Shown here one piece after another: positions 6,569 to 14,250 of a stretch of DNA of 14,725 bases (position 1 is its first letter; every line of letters starts with the position of its first letter). Origin of the DNA: Candidatus Pelagibacter sp. (GTDB lineage Bacteria; Pseudomonadota; Alphaproteobacteria; Pelagibacterales; Pelagibacteraceae); assembly GCA_017880265.1 (NCBI GenBank), contig JAFJTK010000077.1:1-14725 (forward strand), read 5' to 3'. The position numbers were made by a program, and so were the translations under genes. The notes beneath the pieces were generated by a model that saw only the letters and a program-made list of their open reading frames with translations, ran no database searches and was not told the DNA's origin.

Positions 6569-7457
6569 AATTTTTTTTAGCTAAATAAACACCAAAGAAT
6601 ACTAAAACAGTACCTAAATAATGAAAGGTCTCAAGCTTTTCATCAAAAAATATAAATCCATAGATGGCAGCATAAATTGTAAAAACATAAAGTGTAAAAC
6701 CAGTTAGAGAAGCTCCCAAACTTTTTTGAGCCTGAGTATAAAGAGTAAATGCAATTATCCCTGGAGATATTGCAGCAAATAAAACCCATAAAAAAAATTG
6801 TGAATTAAATACAGTTCTTTGAACAACTACTTCTTCGATTATATAAAACGGTAATAAGCTTATTGCTCCAAAAAATGCAACTAGAGTAAATCTTTGAAAA
6901 ATAGGCAATTGAGACTTCCAATAAAAAAGATAAATGGAATAAAGAGCCCAACCAATTGCTGCTGCTAACATCCACAAGTCACCTATTGTAAAATTTAGAT
7001 TTAATAAAAGATTTAAATCACCTTTAATGATAATTGCAAAAACTCCAATTAAGCAAGAAACTAGGCCAATAATTTTGGTAAGGTTAATTTTTTCATTAAA
7101 AAATATTGCTGAAATCATAATTATAAAAATAGGTGATGAGGTATAGATAATACCCATATTAGTAACTGTTGTTGTTTCTCCTGCTAAAAAAGGAAATGCT
7201 CCACAAACACCACACCCCATTGCACCTAGAAAGAAAAGTTTCTTAAATTCTTTTTTTATTATTTTTGAATTATTAATTAATAATGAATAAGTAAAAGGTA
7301 AAAGCAATAGAACAACTACAGTCCATCTCCAGAATGCTAGTGAAATTGGAGGCACATATTCAACACCACCTCTTGCAACTATTAAATTAGATGCCATAAA
7401 AATAGGCTGAATAAATAAAAGTGAAAAAGCTAAAAAATTATTTTTTTTGTTAGACAA
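6552..7457 (-). CDS. EamA/DMT family transporter
   Basis: Drug/metabolite transporter superfamily permease, 301 residues, with about ten transmembrane helices in two EamA-type halves (roughly 10-145 and 160-298). Family features are SNLIVARGG near the first helix, LAFWRWTVV in helix 2, a GETTTVTNMGIIYTSSPIF stretch in the first half, and SPGIIAFTLYTQAQKSLGA followed by a second-half EKL segment. Such proteins usually export or import amino acids, nucleosides or other small metabolites. It lies between a 58-residue membrane protein (16-base gap) and the hydrolase (17-base overlap), downstream of the TRAP permeases and the amidase. It could carry a substrate or product of that system, but this is inference from position only. 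Confidence 0.9.
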   Translation of the reverse strand: MSNKKNNFLAFSLLFIQPIFMASNLIVARGGVEYVPPISLAFWRWTVVVLLLLPFTYSLLINNSKIIKKEFKKLFFLGAMGCGVCGAFPFLAGETTTVTNMGIIYTSSPIFIIMISAIFFNEKINLTKIIGLVSCLIGVFAIIIKGDLNLLLNLNFTIGDLWMLAAAIGWALYSIYLFYWKSQLPIFQRFTLVAFFGAISLLPFYIIEEVVVQRTVFNSQFFLWVLFAAISPGIIAFTLYTQAQKSLGASLTGFTLYVFTIYAAIYGFIFFDEKLETFHYLGTVLVFFGVYLAKKNYETKT

Positions 7458-7473
7458 TTTTTACTATTTTAAA

Positions 7474-7650
7474 CTATTTTCTATCAAAGAAAGCTTCATA
7501 AACCATCATGAAGATTGCAATAGCCATTAAAATATATACTGGCAATACATCAAAAAAACCTATCATTGTAGATCGAGTTAGCGTTGTTGCTAACCCAATT
7601 AAGAATGATGCTGCAAGTATTGAGCCTAGTAATGTTGTAAATTTTTGCAT
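7474..7650 (-). CDS. 58-residue membrane protein of unknown function
   Basis: A short gene that ORF length cut-offs would miss. ATG at 7650 and TAG at 7474 give 58 residues beginning MQKFTTLLGSILAASFLIGL. Two hydrophobic segments (about 5-22 and 34-51) flank a short polar loop with TRST, and the C terminus is YEAFFDRK. Support for it being real: the ATG follows the amidase stop without a gap, the stop lies 16 bases before the EamA transporter start, the frame fills the whole space between two good genes, and the hydrophobic pattern is that of a membrane hairpin. I do not recognise a family. It could be an accessory subunit of the TRAP or EamA transporter or an independent small membrane protein. 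Confidence 0.7.
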   Translation of the reverse strand: MQKFTTLLGSILAASFLIGLATTLTRSTMIGFFDVLPVYILMAIAIFMMVYEAFFDRK

Positions 7651-8979
7651 TTATTTATTACATTCCTTTTCTAACCAATTAGCAACACCTAAAAATCTTT
7701 GATCATCATATCGGGCTCCTACAAGCTGTACTCCTAACGGCATATTGTTTTCACCTTGTAATAATGGCAATGAAATACAAGGGGTACCAAGATATGACCA
7801 AACTTTATTAAATTCTGCTGTTCCAGTGCTTTTCAAGCCTTTAGGAGCAACACCTGGACTAGACGGTGTTAAAACACCATGATAATCCTCAAACACTTCC
7901 TGATATGAGTCGTAACTTCTTTTCATAAAATCTATGGCTTCAGCATATTCTTTTGCTGAATGCTTATTACCTTTTGCAATTGCATCTTGCATATATTTAG
8001 ATAATTTTTTTTTATATTTCTTGTAATAGAGACTAAAATTATTTGCTAAATCAGTTTCATGGATGATCTGATGATATTTATGAATATCTTTAAAGTATGA
8101 AGGTGTATCAAAAACTTCAATATTCTTTTTGAAAGATTTTATAAAATATTCAAACGCTTGTTTCGATTTTTTATCAATTAATTTCCAATGTTCTGTTTTG
8201 TAAAATATAAATTTTGGTTCAAACAAAGGTCCTTTTTTTGTTTCATTCAACATATCATCACTAGAATAATAAATGGTTGCTTTGTCATGATTATCTTTTT
8301 TAATCAGAACTTTTGCAAGTAAGGCAACATCCTCGACTGATCTACCAAATACTCCGATGTGATCTAATTTCTCTGATGTTTTTAAAACTCCATTTCTTGA
8401 AATTAATCCATATGATGGCTTGTAGCCTACCACTCCACAATAAGATGCAGGTCTAATAACTGATCCTCCAGTTTGTGAACCAATTGATAATGGAGCCATA
8501 AATGATGCAACTGATGCAGCTGATCCACTTGAGGAACCACCAGGAGTTCTTGAATGATCATGAGGGTTTGTAGTTTTTGAAGGACCAAGATAAGCAAGTT
8601 CAGAAGTTGCTGTTTTGCCCATAACAATTGCTCCCGCAGATAGAAGTAGGTCAACTATTTCGGCATTTTGAGAATAGGATTTACCTTTTCTAATTGGTGT
8701 TCCACATTCAGTTGGCATATCAACTGTCCCGATAATATCTTTTAAAGCAATAGGTATACCGTGTAATGGACCTGTTGGCTTACCTGATCTTCTATGTTGA
8801 TCGGCTTCCTCAGCTTTTTCAAGTAAAAGCTTTTTATCGAAATGAGCCCATGCTTTTACATCTTTTTCAAATTTATTTATTCTTTCAATATATTTCTGAC
8901 AAACTTCTACTGAAGTTAGTTGAGCATCTTTTATTTTGGAGACAATCTCTTCAACCTTAAGCGAAAATATATCTGTCAT
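7651..8979 (-). CDS. Amidase-signature family hydrolase
   Basis: Amidase-signature enzyme of 442 residues, within the family's usual range. The Ser-cisSer-Lys triad is visible: Lys80 in HGIPIALKDI, Ser149 in TPGGSSSGSAAS and the nucleophile Ser173 in QTGGSVIRPAS. C-terminal family motifs are LTPSSPGVAP, LGTPCISLP and PLGVQLVG. It hydrolyses an amide bond to acid and amine or ammonia; the substrate is not evident. GatA is less likely: no gatB or gatC is adjacent, and the C-terminal part resembles generic solute amidases. There is no signal peptide, so it is cytoplasmic. It lies eight bases after the large TRAP permease gene, so it may act on the imported solute. Confidence 0.92.
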   Translation of the reverse strand: MTDIFSLKVEEIVSKIKDAQLTSVEVCQKYIERINKFEKDVKAWAHFDKKLLLEKAEEADQHRRSGKPTGPLHGIPIALKDIIGTVDMPTECGTPIRKGKSYSQNAEIVDLLLSAGAIVMGKTATSELAYLGPSKTTNPHDHSRTPGGSSSGSAASVASFMAPLSIGSQTGGSVIRPASYCGVVGYKPSYGLISRNGVLKTSEKLDHIGVFGRSVEDVALLAKVLIKKDNHDKATIYYSSDDMLNETKKGPLFEPKFIFYKTEHWKLIDKKSKQAFEYFIKSFKKNIEVFDTPSYFKDIHKYHQIIHETDLANNFSLYYKKYKKKLSKYMQDAIAKGNKHSAKEYAEAIDFMKRSYDSYQEVFEDYHGVLTPSSPGVAPKGLKSTGTAEFNKVWSYLGTPCISLPLLQGENNMPLGVQLVGARYDDQRFLGVANWLEKECNK

Positions 8980-8987
8980 TTTTATAT

Positions 8988-10349
8988 CTAGTCTGCAAAT
9001 AATGTTTCAGGTAACCACAATGCAATTCCAGGAAACATATACATTAAGAACATCGCAAAAATTACAATGCCTAAAAATGGCATTATACCCCTAAAAATTT
9101 CCATCAACTCAACATTACTTTTTTGAACACCCTTTAAGTAATAAGCCGACATAGCCATCGGTGGAGTTAAAAATGATGTTTGTAAATTAAGCGCTATTAA
9201 CATTGCAAAGAAATATGGATTAACACCAAATACTTCTAATAAAGGTAAAAATATTGGTACAAAAATAATCAAAATTTCAGTCCATTCTAATGGCCAACCT
9301 AAAAGAAAAATGATGATTTGAGTAATTATTAAAAATTGCCAAGTTGAAATATTAATTGAAGTAAAGAAATGCTCAAAAACCTCGTGACCACCTAAATAAG
9401 AAAAAACTGATGAAAAAGTCCAAGATCCAATAAACAACCACATGATCATCGCAGTAGTTTTTGCGGTTAAAAATACTGACTCTTTAAAGTTTTGCCATTT
9501 AAGGGTTTTATAAAACCATGACAATAAAATTGCTCCAAATGCTCCTGCTGCTGCTGCTTCTGCAGGTGTAGCAATTCCTGCTAAAATAGTTCCAAGCACC
9601 AACATTATTAATCCAAATAATGGTACAAAAGAAACTAACACCTCTTTTAAAATCTCTGCTCTTGGCGGAATATCTTCTGCTGGCGGCTTAGGTGCAATAG
9701 AAGGGTTTAGCCAAGCTCTTGTAACTGCATAAGCAATATAAAGGCCAGCTAACATTAAGCCTGGAAATATTGCTGCAGCGAATAATCTTAGTGGTGATAA
9801 TTGTGCAATTACTGAGTAAACAATAAGCATAATACTTGGTGGAATTAAAATTCCCAAACATCCACCTGCACAAATAATTCCTGATGCAAATTTTTTATCA
9901 TATCCAGCTTTAACCATTGCTGGCCAAGCAAGCAATCCCATCAAAGTAACTACTGCTCCGATAATTCCTGTTGCAGTAGAAAATAATGTACATGTAATTA
10001 AAGCAGCTACTGCCATTGAAGCAGGAAGCCTGTGTGCAGCTAATCTTATTGCAAAAAATAATTTTGCAACAATTCCTGCTCTTTCAACAAGATAACCCAT
10101 AAATAAAAATAATGGCACTGCAGTAAGAACGTTGTTGTCCATCACTGTATAGGTGTTTTGAACAAATAATTGAAATATTCTATTGTCAAATATATGCTCC
10201 ATCATGGTAGCATCGTAATAAGCGTAATAGCCAAAACCAATTCCCATTGCCATTAACGTAAAAGCAATTGGAAATCCTAGAAGCACTGCAAACAAAAATA
10301 TACCCATCATAAAGATTGCTATTTCTGGATTTGTCAGACTAAATAACAT
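8988..10349 (-). CDS. dctM: TRAP transporter large permease (DctM family)
   Basis: Large integral membrane subunit of a tripartite ATP-independent periplasmic transporter, driven by a sodium or proton gradient. 453 residues, with about a dozen or more transmembrane helices. DctM-like signs are FLFAVLLGFPIAFTLMAMG near the N terminus, AVPLFLFMGYLVERAGIV, the FSTATGIIGAVVTLMGLLAWPAM segment, CAGGCLGILIPPSIMLIVY, ATPAEAAAAGAFGA and LGWPLEWTEILIIFVPIFLPL. Its ATG overlaps the end of the small permease gene by 11 bases, and the amidase follows after eight bases. The symbol is the family name and does not imply C4-dicarboxylates as substrate. Confidence 0.95.
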   Translation of the reverse strand: MLFSLTNPEIAIFMMGIFLFAVLLGFPIAFTLMAMGIGFGYYAYYDATMMEHIFDNRIFQLFVQNTYTVMDNNVLTAVPLFLFMGYLVERAGIVAKLFFAIRLAAHRLPASMAVAALITCTLFSTATGIIGAVVTLMGLLAWPAMVKAGYDKKFASGIICAGGCLGILIPPSIMLIVYSVIAQLSPLRLFAAAIFPGLMLAGLYIAYAVTRAWLNPSIAPKPPAEDIPPRAEILKEVLVSFVPLFGLIMLVLGTILAGIATPAEAAAAGAFGAILLSWFYKTLKWQNFKESVFLTAKTTAMIMWLFIGSWTFSSVFSYLGGHEVFEHFFTSINISTWQFLIITQIIIFLLGWPLEWTEILIIFVPIFLPLLEVFGVNPYFFAMLIALNLQTSFLTPPMAMSAYYLKGVQKSNVELMEIFRGIMPFLGIVIFAMFLMYMFPGIALWLPETLFAD

Positions 10350-10923
10350 TTTTTTTATCCTCTTCTTGCGCTGCTCTCATAAGTACTTGCTCAGTTTCTT
10401 CTGCAACAACTAGTCTCGCTGGCCATTGACCTGTTTGAATACAAATAATTGATCTAAATACCTCACTAATACCTTGAATAATTAATAAGACACCTGCAGC
10501 TGGAATCATTGATTTGACCATATAAATTTGAATTTGTGCAGGACTACTCCAGCTTGTTTCTTTTATTTTCCACGCAAGAGCTGCATACTCGTATCCATAA
10601 AAAGCTAGAGCAACAACACCGGGAAAGAAAAATATAAAATAAAGAACTAAATCTATCCATGCCTGAGTTCTTTGGCTAAACAATCTATAAATAACATCAC
10701 CTCTCACATGAGATTCCGTTGCAAGACAATATGCGCCTGACATCATAAGTATGGCACCATACATTTGCATGCTAAAATCAAAATTCCATAAAGTAGGTGC
10801 ATTAAAAACATATGCCATTACTACTTCATATACTGTTCCACCCATTAAAATTACAATACACCATGAAAAAGCTTTACCCATTGAAGTGCTTAAAGTATCA
10901 GCAAATTTTATGAAATATCTCAT
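10339..10923 (-). CDS. dctQ: TRAP transporter small permease (DctQ family)
   Basis: Small membrane subunit of the TRAP transporter, 194 residues. Four transmembrane segments are visible (about 18-37, 50-64, 91-110 and 133-150) with the family pattern LWNFDFSMQMYGAILMMSGAYCLATESHVRGDVIY between the second helix and the following loop. The C-terminal 30 residues are polar and charged, longer than in the shortest DctQ proteins. It overlaps the large permease gene by 11 bases. It is separated from the binding-protein gene by about 92 bases that contain a strong hairpin with a U tract, so its expression is probably lower than that of the binding protein. Confidence 0.93.
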   Translation of the reverse strand: MRYFIKFADTLSTSMGKAFSWCIVILMGGTVYEVVMAYVFNAPTLWNFDFSMQMYGAILMMSGAYCLATESHVRGDVIYRLFSQRTQAWIDLVLYFIFFFPGVVALAFYGYEYAALAWKIKETSWSSPAQIQIYMVKSMIPAAGVLLIIQGISEVFRSIICIQTGQWPARLVVAEETEQVLMRAAQEEDKKNVI

Positions 10924-10966
10924 AGTACTTTAAATAGAATACCCTAATTTTTTTGAAATTTGTAAT

Positions 10967-11000
10967 AAAAAAGGGGGTTTTTCAACCCCCTCTTTTTTAA
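10967..11000 (-). terminator. Rho-independent terminator or attenuating hairpin after dctP
   Basis: On the minus strand, eight pairs (AGGGGGTT with AACCCCCT, plus bases 10991-10984 and 10979-10972) close a GAAA loop and are followed by six T. The stem is the most GC-rich short structure in this AT-rich stretch. It lies about 25 bases after the dctP stop and before dctQ. A GNRA loop with a G/C stem is suited either to intrinsic termination or to stabilising the 3' end of the dctP message. Partial read-through would give excess binding protein over permease. Confidence 0.9.
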
Positions 11001-11015
11001 TTTGTTAAAAGTTAA

Positions 11016-12176
11016 TTAAATTTTAACTTTATCAATTGGACCAAACTCATTTTCATAAGCTAATTTGTAGTTCGGTTGATTCATCAACAGATACTTCATA
11101 GTTCTCTTAGCGTATGCTTTTTGCGAGTCTACTACTTTCTTAAAGAAAGCATCTTTTCCAGAGAACTCAGCAATGATTTTATCCCAACCTTTTAACTGTT
11201 CTGCTAGGATAGCATCAGATGTTTGGTATACATTCACTTTGTGCTCATTCATCAGCTTAGCTAAATCTTGTGAATATCTAACTAGTGCTTTGAAGTAGTT
11301 ATCTGAGTTTGCGGCATAAGCAGCATTTTTCAAGATAGCTTGATGAGCAGGTGAAAGGCTATTCAGTCTCTTAGTGTTCATAGGAATTTCGAACATTTCC
11401 TGAGATTGGTGGAAACTTCCTAAGTGATAGTGTTTAGAGACATCTTGCATTCCAAACTGTGAGTCTGATGTTGGGTTGTTAAACTCAGCAGCATCAATCA
11501 AACCAGTTTTCATAGCTGGTTGGATTTCACCACCTGGTAATTGTCTTACGACCATTCCCATAGCAGTTAAAACGTTAGTCGCAAGACCAACTGTTCTATA
11601 CTTCATACCTTTAACATCAGATACTTTAGTTACATTCTTTTTAAACCAACCAAATGGTTGAGCTGGCATAGGCATATGGAAGAAACCTGTGTAGTTAAAT
11701 CCTACACTTTTAACTGCTTCTTCGTATAATGCTCTTCCTCCACCATACTCCATCCATCCCATAACTTCTTGAGATGACATTCCGTATGAAGGACCAGTTC
11801 CAAAAAGTGAAGCTGCAGCATTTTTTCCATACCAATATGCAGTCACCCAGTGACCCATATCAACTACGCCTGAACTTACTGCTTGTCCAATTTCTGAAGT
11901 TTTTACGATTGCTCCAACAGGCTGAAGATCAATCTTTAATGATCCACCTGACATTTCTTCTACCATTTTACAGTAGTCTCCTGCCATTTCGAAAAAGATG
12001 TTAGCGCCTGAAGGCCAAGCAGCTTGCATCTTTAAAACAGTAGCATGAGAACCTGCTGTTGCAATATTTGGCATTGCTACAGTAGCTGCAGCTGCAGCTC
12101 CTGCTGTTGCAGCAGTCTTAAAGAACTTACGTCTTGAAGAAGCTATGTTCTTCAATGATTTTTTTTCTTTAACCAT
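11016..12176 (-). CDS. dctP: TRAP transporter substrate-binding protein (DctP family), Tat-exported
   Basis: Periplasmic solute-binding subunit, 386 residues. A twin-arginine signal is plain: SRRKFFK at 14-20, an Ala-rich hydrophobic stretch and a cleavage region near ATAGSH (about 40-44). The body resembles the TakP-like branch of DctP proteins that bind 2-oxo acids or other monocarboxylates: WPSGANIFFEMAGDYCKMVEE (54-74), a conserved Arg194 in KYRTVGLATN, LPGGEIQPAMKTGLIDAAEF (213-232) and NPTSD (234-238). Substrate assignment is inference only. A strong Shine-Dalgarno (aaggagaga) lies four bases before the ATG, in keeping with high expression. It heads the operon with the two permeases and the amidase. 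Base choice is somewhat less AT-rich than in the neighbouring hypothetical genes. Confidence 0.95.
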   Translation of the reverse strand: MVKEKKSLKNIASSRRKFFKTAATAGAAAAATVAMPNIATAGSHATVLKMQAAWPSGANIFFEMAGDYCKMVEEMSGGSLKIDLQPVGAIVKTSEIGQAVSSGVVDMGHWVTAYWYGKNAAASLFGTGPSYGMSSQEVMGWMEYGGGRALYEEAVKSVGFNYTGFFHMPMPAQPFGWFKKNVTKVSDVKGMKYRTVGLATNVLTAMGMVVRQLPGGEIQPAMKTGLIDAAEFNNPTSDSQFGMQDVSKHYHLGSFHQSQEMFEIPMNTKRLNSLSPAHQAILKNAAYAANSDNYFKALVRYSQDLAKLMNEHKVNVYQTSDAILAEQLKGWDKIIAEFSGKDAFFKKVVDSQKAYAKRTMKYLLMNQPNYKLAYENEFGPIDKVKI

Positions 12177-12196
12177 TATTTCTCTCCTTGATTATT

Positions 12197-12222
12197 AAGT
12201 TAATTAACTTTTTTAAGTTAAT
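12197..12222. promoter_or_regulatory. Possible operator upstream of dctP (palindrome plus extra half-site)
   Basis: AAGTTAATTAACTT at 12197-12210 is a perfect 14-base palindrome. A further copy of its half, AAGTTAAT, follows at 12215-12222. The element sits just upstream of the dctP Shine-Dalgarno (12181-12189), where a repressor could block the operon. A palindrome of A and T only is not rare in such a genome, so this is a tentative call. I could not fix a convincing -10/-35 pair in this 146-base gap. Confidence 0.3.
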
Positions 12223-12257
12223 CACAAACATTGTCGTTAGTCTAAAGAAATAGATGT

Positions 12258-12283
12258 AAAAAATGAGATACTTTTTCATCTCA
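12258..12283 (-). terminator. Terminator-like hairpin after the DUF4198-like gene
   Basis: On the minus strand TGAGAT (12283-12278) pairs with ATCTCA (12269-12264) around an eight-base loop and is followed by six T (12263-12258). It lies 40 bases after the stop of the 12323-13162 gene and before the dctP leader, so it would separate the two transcripts. The stem is short, so strength is uncertain. Confidence 0.55.
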
Positions 12284-12322
12284 AGGTATAAATTTTTACA
12301 ACCTGAAAGAGAAAAGTTTTAT

Positions 12323-13162
12323 TTATCTTTTAAAAACTAAGCTGGCCCAAAAACTTAACCAATCCGATTTATGCTTTATTTTATCCATATAATCAGCCTT
12401 TCTAAGGTCTACTGCACTCAAAAGATAAATTCTATTATCAAAAAGTCTTAATTTTCCTATCCCATTTGGGTTCGTTTTGACAATTTCTTTGAAAACATTT
12501 TCATCATCCTTGCTAAAAACAGTTACGTCCCAATTTCCAAATGGCTTTGTTTTTTTATAAAGCTGAAATTCAAAATAAAAATTATTTTGATCATAAGGCG
12601 AATTTAAAGCAATAAATTCAAAATCCAATTTTGGTTCTTGAATAAAAAAATCATTACTTCCATCTGATAAGAGTATTTTTGCAAACCTTTTATAACTTTC
12701 AGTTGGAATTTTGTTTTTTTTAATTGAGCTTTTAAAGCTTATTAAATTTTGTTCATTTAAAAATTCAATAAATTTTTCAACCGACTCATATTTTAATTTC
12801 TCTGAATTTGTTTCATAATTCAATATATGAAATCCTTTATCTAAAACTAATATTTGAATAGCTGGAAAATTTCCATTCCGTTGATTTAAAATTATTTTTT
12901 TGTTTTTATTTTCAAGGTATAATTTTTTTTTAAGAGGTTCATAATATCCAAAAGGAGTTCCCTTAAAACCTTGACCAATTTTAATATCTACCTCTAAAGT
13001 ATCTTGATTATTAAAATTAAAATTTTTAGCTTCTAACCAAAGTTCATGTGCTTGTAAATTAATGCTGAAAAAATTAATTAGGAAAAAAATTAACAAAAAC
13101 CGATAAATCTGATTAAATGGTCTAATGTTTTTAAAAATATTAGTAATTTTTTTATTTTTCAT
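12323..13162 (-). CDS. Periplasmic DUF4198-like protein, probable metal-uptake accessory
   Basis: 279-residue exported protein. Residues 1-38 form a long Sec signal (basic MKNKK-RPFNQIYR, hydrophobic FLLIFFLINFF, cleavage after LQA), so the mature chain begins HELWLEA. The pattern fits DUF4198 (NikK-like) proteins: N-terminal AHELWLE, KIGQGFKG near 61-68, FHILNYET near 111-118, ESYKRFAKILL near 155-165, NPNGIGKLRL-YLLSAVDL near 231-253 and the closing WASLVFKR. DUF4198 proteins are linked by context to nickel or cobalt uptake. Here the divergent neighbour is a HupE/UreJ-type protein, which supports this. The ATG at 13162 is the only good start, and it overlaps the 5' end of that neighbour by 38 bases. 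A terminator-like hairpin follows. Confidence 0.75.
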   Translation of the reverse strand: MKNKKITNIFKNIRPFNQIYRFLLIFFLINFFSINLQAHELWLEAKNFNFNNQDTLEVDIKIGQGFKGTPFGYYEPLKKKLYLENKNKKIILNQRNGNFPAIQILVLDKGFHILNYETNSEKLKYESVEKFIEFLNEQNLISFKSSIKKNKIPTESYKRFAKILLSDGSNDFFIQEPKLDFEFIALNSPYDQNNFYFEFQLYKKTKPFGNWDVTVFSKDDENVFKEIVKTNPNGIGKLRLFDNRIYLLSAVDLRKADYMDKIKHKSDWLSFWASLVFKR

Positions 13163-14240
13163 TAGTCCATCTTATTCTCATGAACTACGTCCAGCAATTG
13201 CAAATTTAAATGTTTATGAAAAAGATAATGTATTAAATGCTAATTTATCTATTAGGTTAAATCTTGAATCAATAATTGCTGAAATCGATTTTGATCACTC
13301 GAATACAGAATTTTCGGAAAAATCCAATGAATATAAAAAATTAAGAAATATGAATTCAGACGAATTACTTAAAGAGCATAATTTTAAAATAAAAGAACTG
13401 GTGAATAATATTCACTTACTATCATCAAATCATGATTATAATTTATCTTTAAAAAATATAAACATACCTGAAGTTGGGAATTTAGATATTATTAGAGACA
13501 CCATTATCAATTTTGATATTAAAAATTTGAAAAATGAAGAGCATATATTCTATTGGGGTGAAAACTATGGACCAATAATACTAAGGGTTAATTCAGTTGA
13601 GAATGAAGATCTTTATTCTAAGTTAATAGAAAGTGGCAAGCAATCAGACTCGTTTAGTCTTTTAACTAAAACAAATTTAAAAGTTTCAGAAAATATTAAA
13701 ACTTATATTGATTTAGGTTTTAAACATATAATACCAAAAGGATTGGATCATATCTTATTTGTATTAGCTCTTTTTTTATTATCGTCGAAACTAAGACCAT
13801 TAATTTTGCAAGTTTCAATTTTTACTTTATCACATACGATAACTTTATTTCTTGGCGTTTTTGATATAATTAACATTTCACCTCAAATCGTTGAGCCTTT
13901 AATAGCATTATCAATTTGTTTTGTAGCTATTGAGAACCTTTTTACAGAAAAGTTGATGAAATTAAGACCTTATATAATCTTTTTCTTTGGACTGCTACAT
14001 GGCCTAGGTTTTGCTGGTATTTTAAATGATATTGGAGTTTCAGAAGGTGCATTTATTATAAGCCTTATTTCATTTAATTTGGGAGTTGAACTTGGACAAA
14101 TTGGGGTAATCATATTGTCTTACCTTTTTATTGCTTTAATTTTTCAAAAAAAGAAATGGTATCGAAATCGTGTCACCAAACCTCTATCAATGATCATTGC
14201 TTTAATAGGTTTTTACTGGTTCATACAAAGATTAATTTAA
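13125..14240 (+). CDS. HupE/UreJ-type membrane protein, probable nickel/cobalt permease
   Basis: 371 residues in two parts. A signal peptide (1-18, ending SYS) leads to a soluble periplasmic domain (19-190) that begins [14 protein letters not shown], as in long HupE/UreJ proteins. A membrane domain with about six or seven helices follows (198-370). Conserved polar residues lie in the helices: [15 protein letters not shown] (198-212, His201 and His209), FTLSHTITL (His237), Glu257 and Glu270, [11 protein letters not shown] (288-298) and FNLGVELGQ (317-325). The family is associated with nickel or cobalt entry. No hydrogenase or urease gene is nearby. The gene is divergent from the DUF4198-like gene with overlapping 5' ends, and converges on the ABC ATPase, sharing four bases at the stops. 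Confidence 0.85.
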   Translation: MFLKILVIFLFFISPSYSHELRPAIANLNVYEKDNVLNANLSIRLNLESIIAEIDFDHSNTEFSEKSNEYKKLRNMNSDELLKEHNFKIKELVNNIHLLSSNHDYNLSLKNINIPEVGNLDIIRDTIINFDIKNLKNEEHIFYWGENYGPIILRVNSVENEDLYSKLIESGKQSDSFSLLTKTNLKVSENIKTYIDLGFKHIIPKGLDHILFVLALFLLSSKLRPLILQVSIFTLSHTITLFLGVFDIINISPQIVEPLIALSICFVAIENLFTEKLMKLRPYIIFFFGLLHGLGFAGILNDIGVSEGAFIISLISFNLGVELGQIGVIILSYLFIALIFQKKKWYRNRVTKPLSMIIALIGFYWFIQRLI

Positions 14241-14250
14241 ATTAATCTTT
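14227..14250. terminator. Perfect 24-bp palindrome spanning two convergent stop codons
   Basis: AAAGATTAATTT at 14227-14238 is followed directly by its exact reverse complement at 14239-14250. The stop codons of the HupE-like gene (14238-14240) and of the convergent ABC ATPase (14239-14237) lie at its centre. It could act as a bidirectional terminator or mRNA 3'-end structure. The stem is almost entirely A-T and lacks a long U tract, so termination strength is doubtful; the palindrome itself is certain. Confidence 0.55.

Noticed and set aside
8427..8654. Minus-strand 75-residue frame inside the amidase gene
   Set aside because: It lies out of frame within a well-supported amidase whose catalytic motifs cover the same bases.
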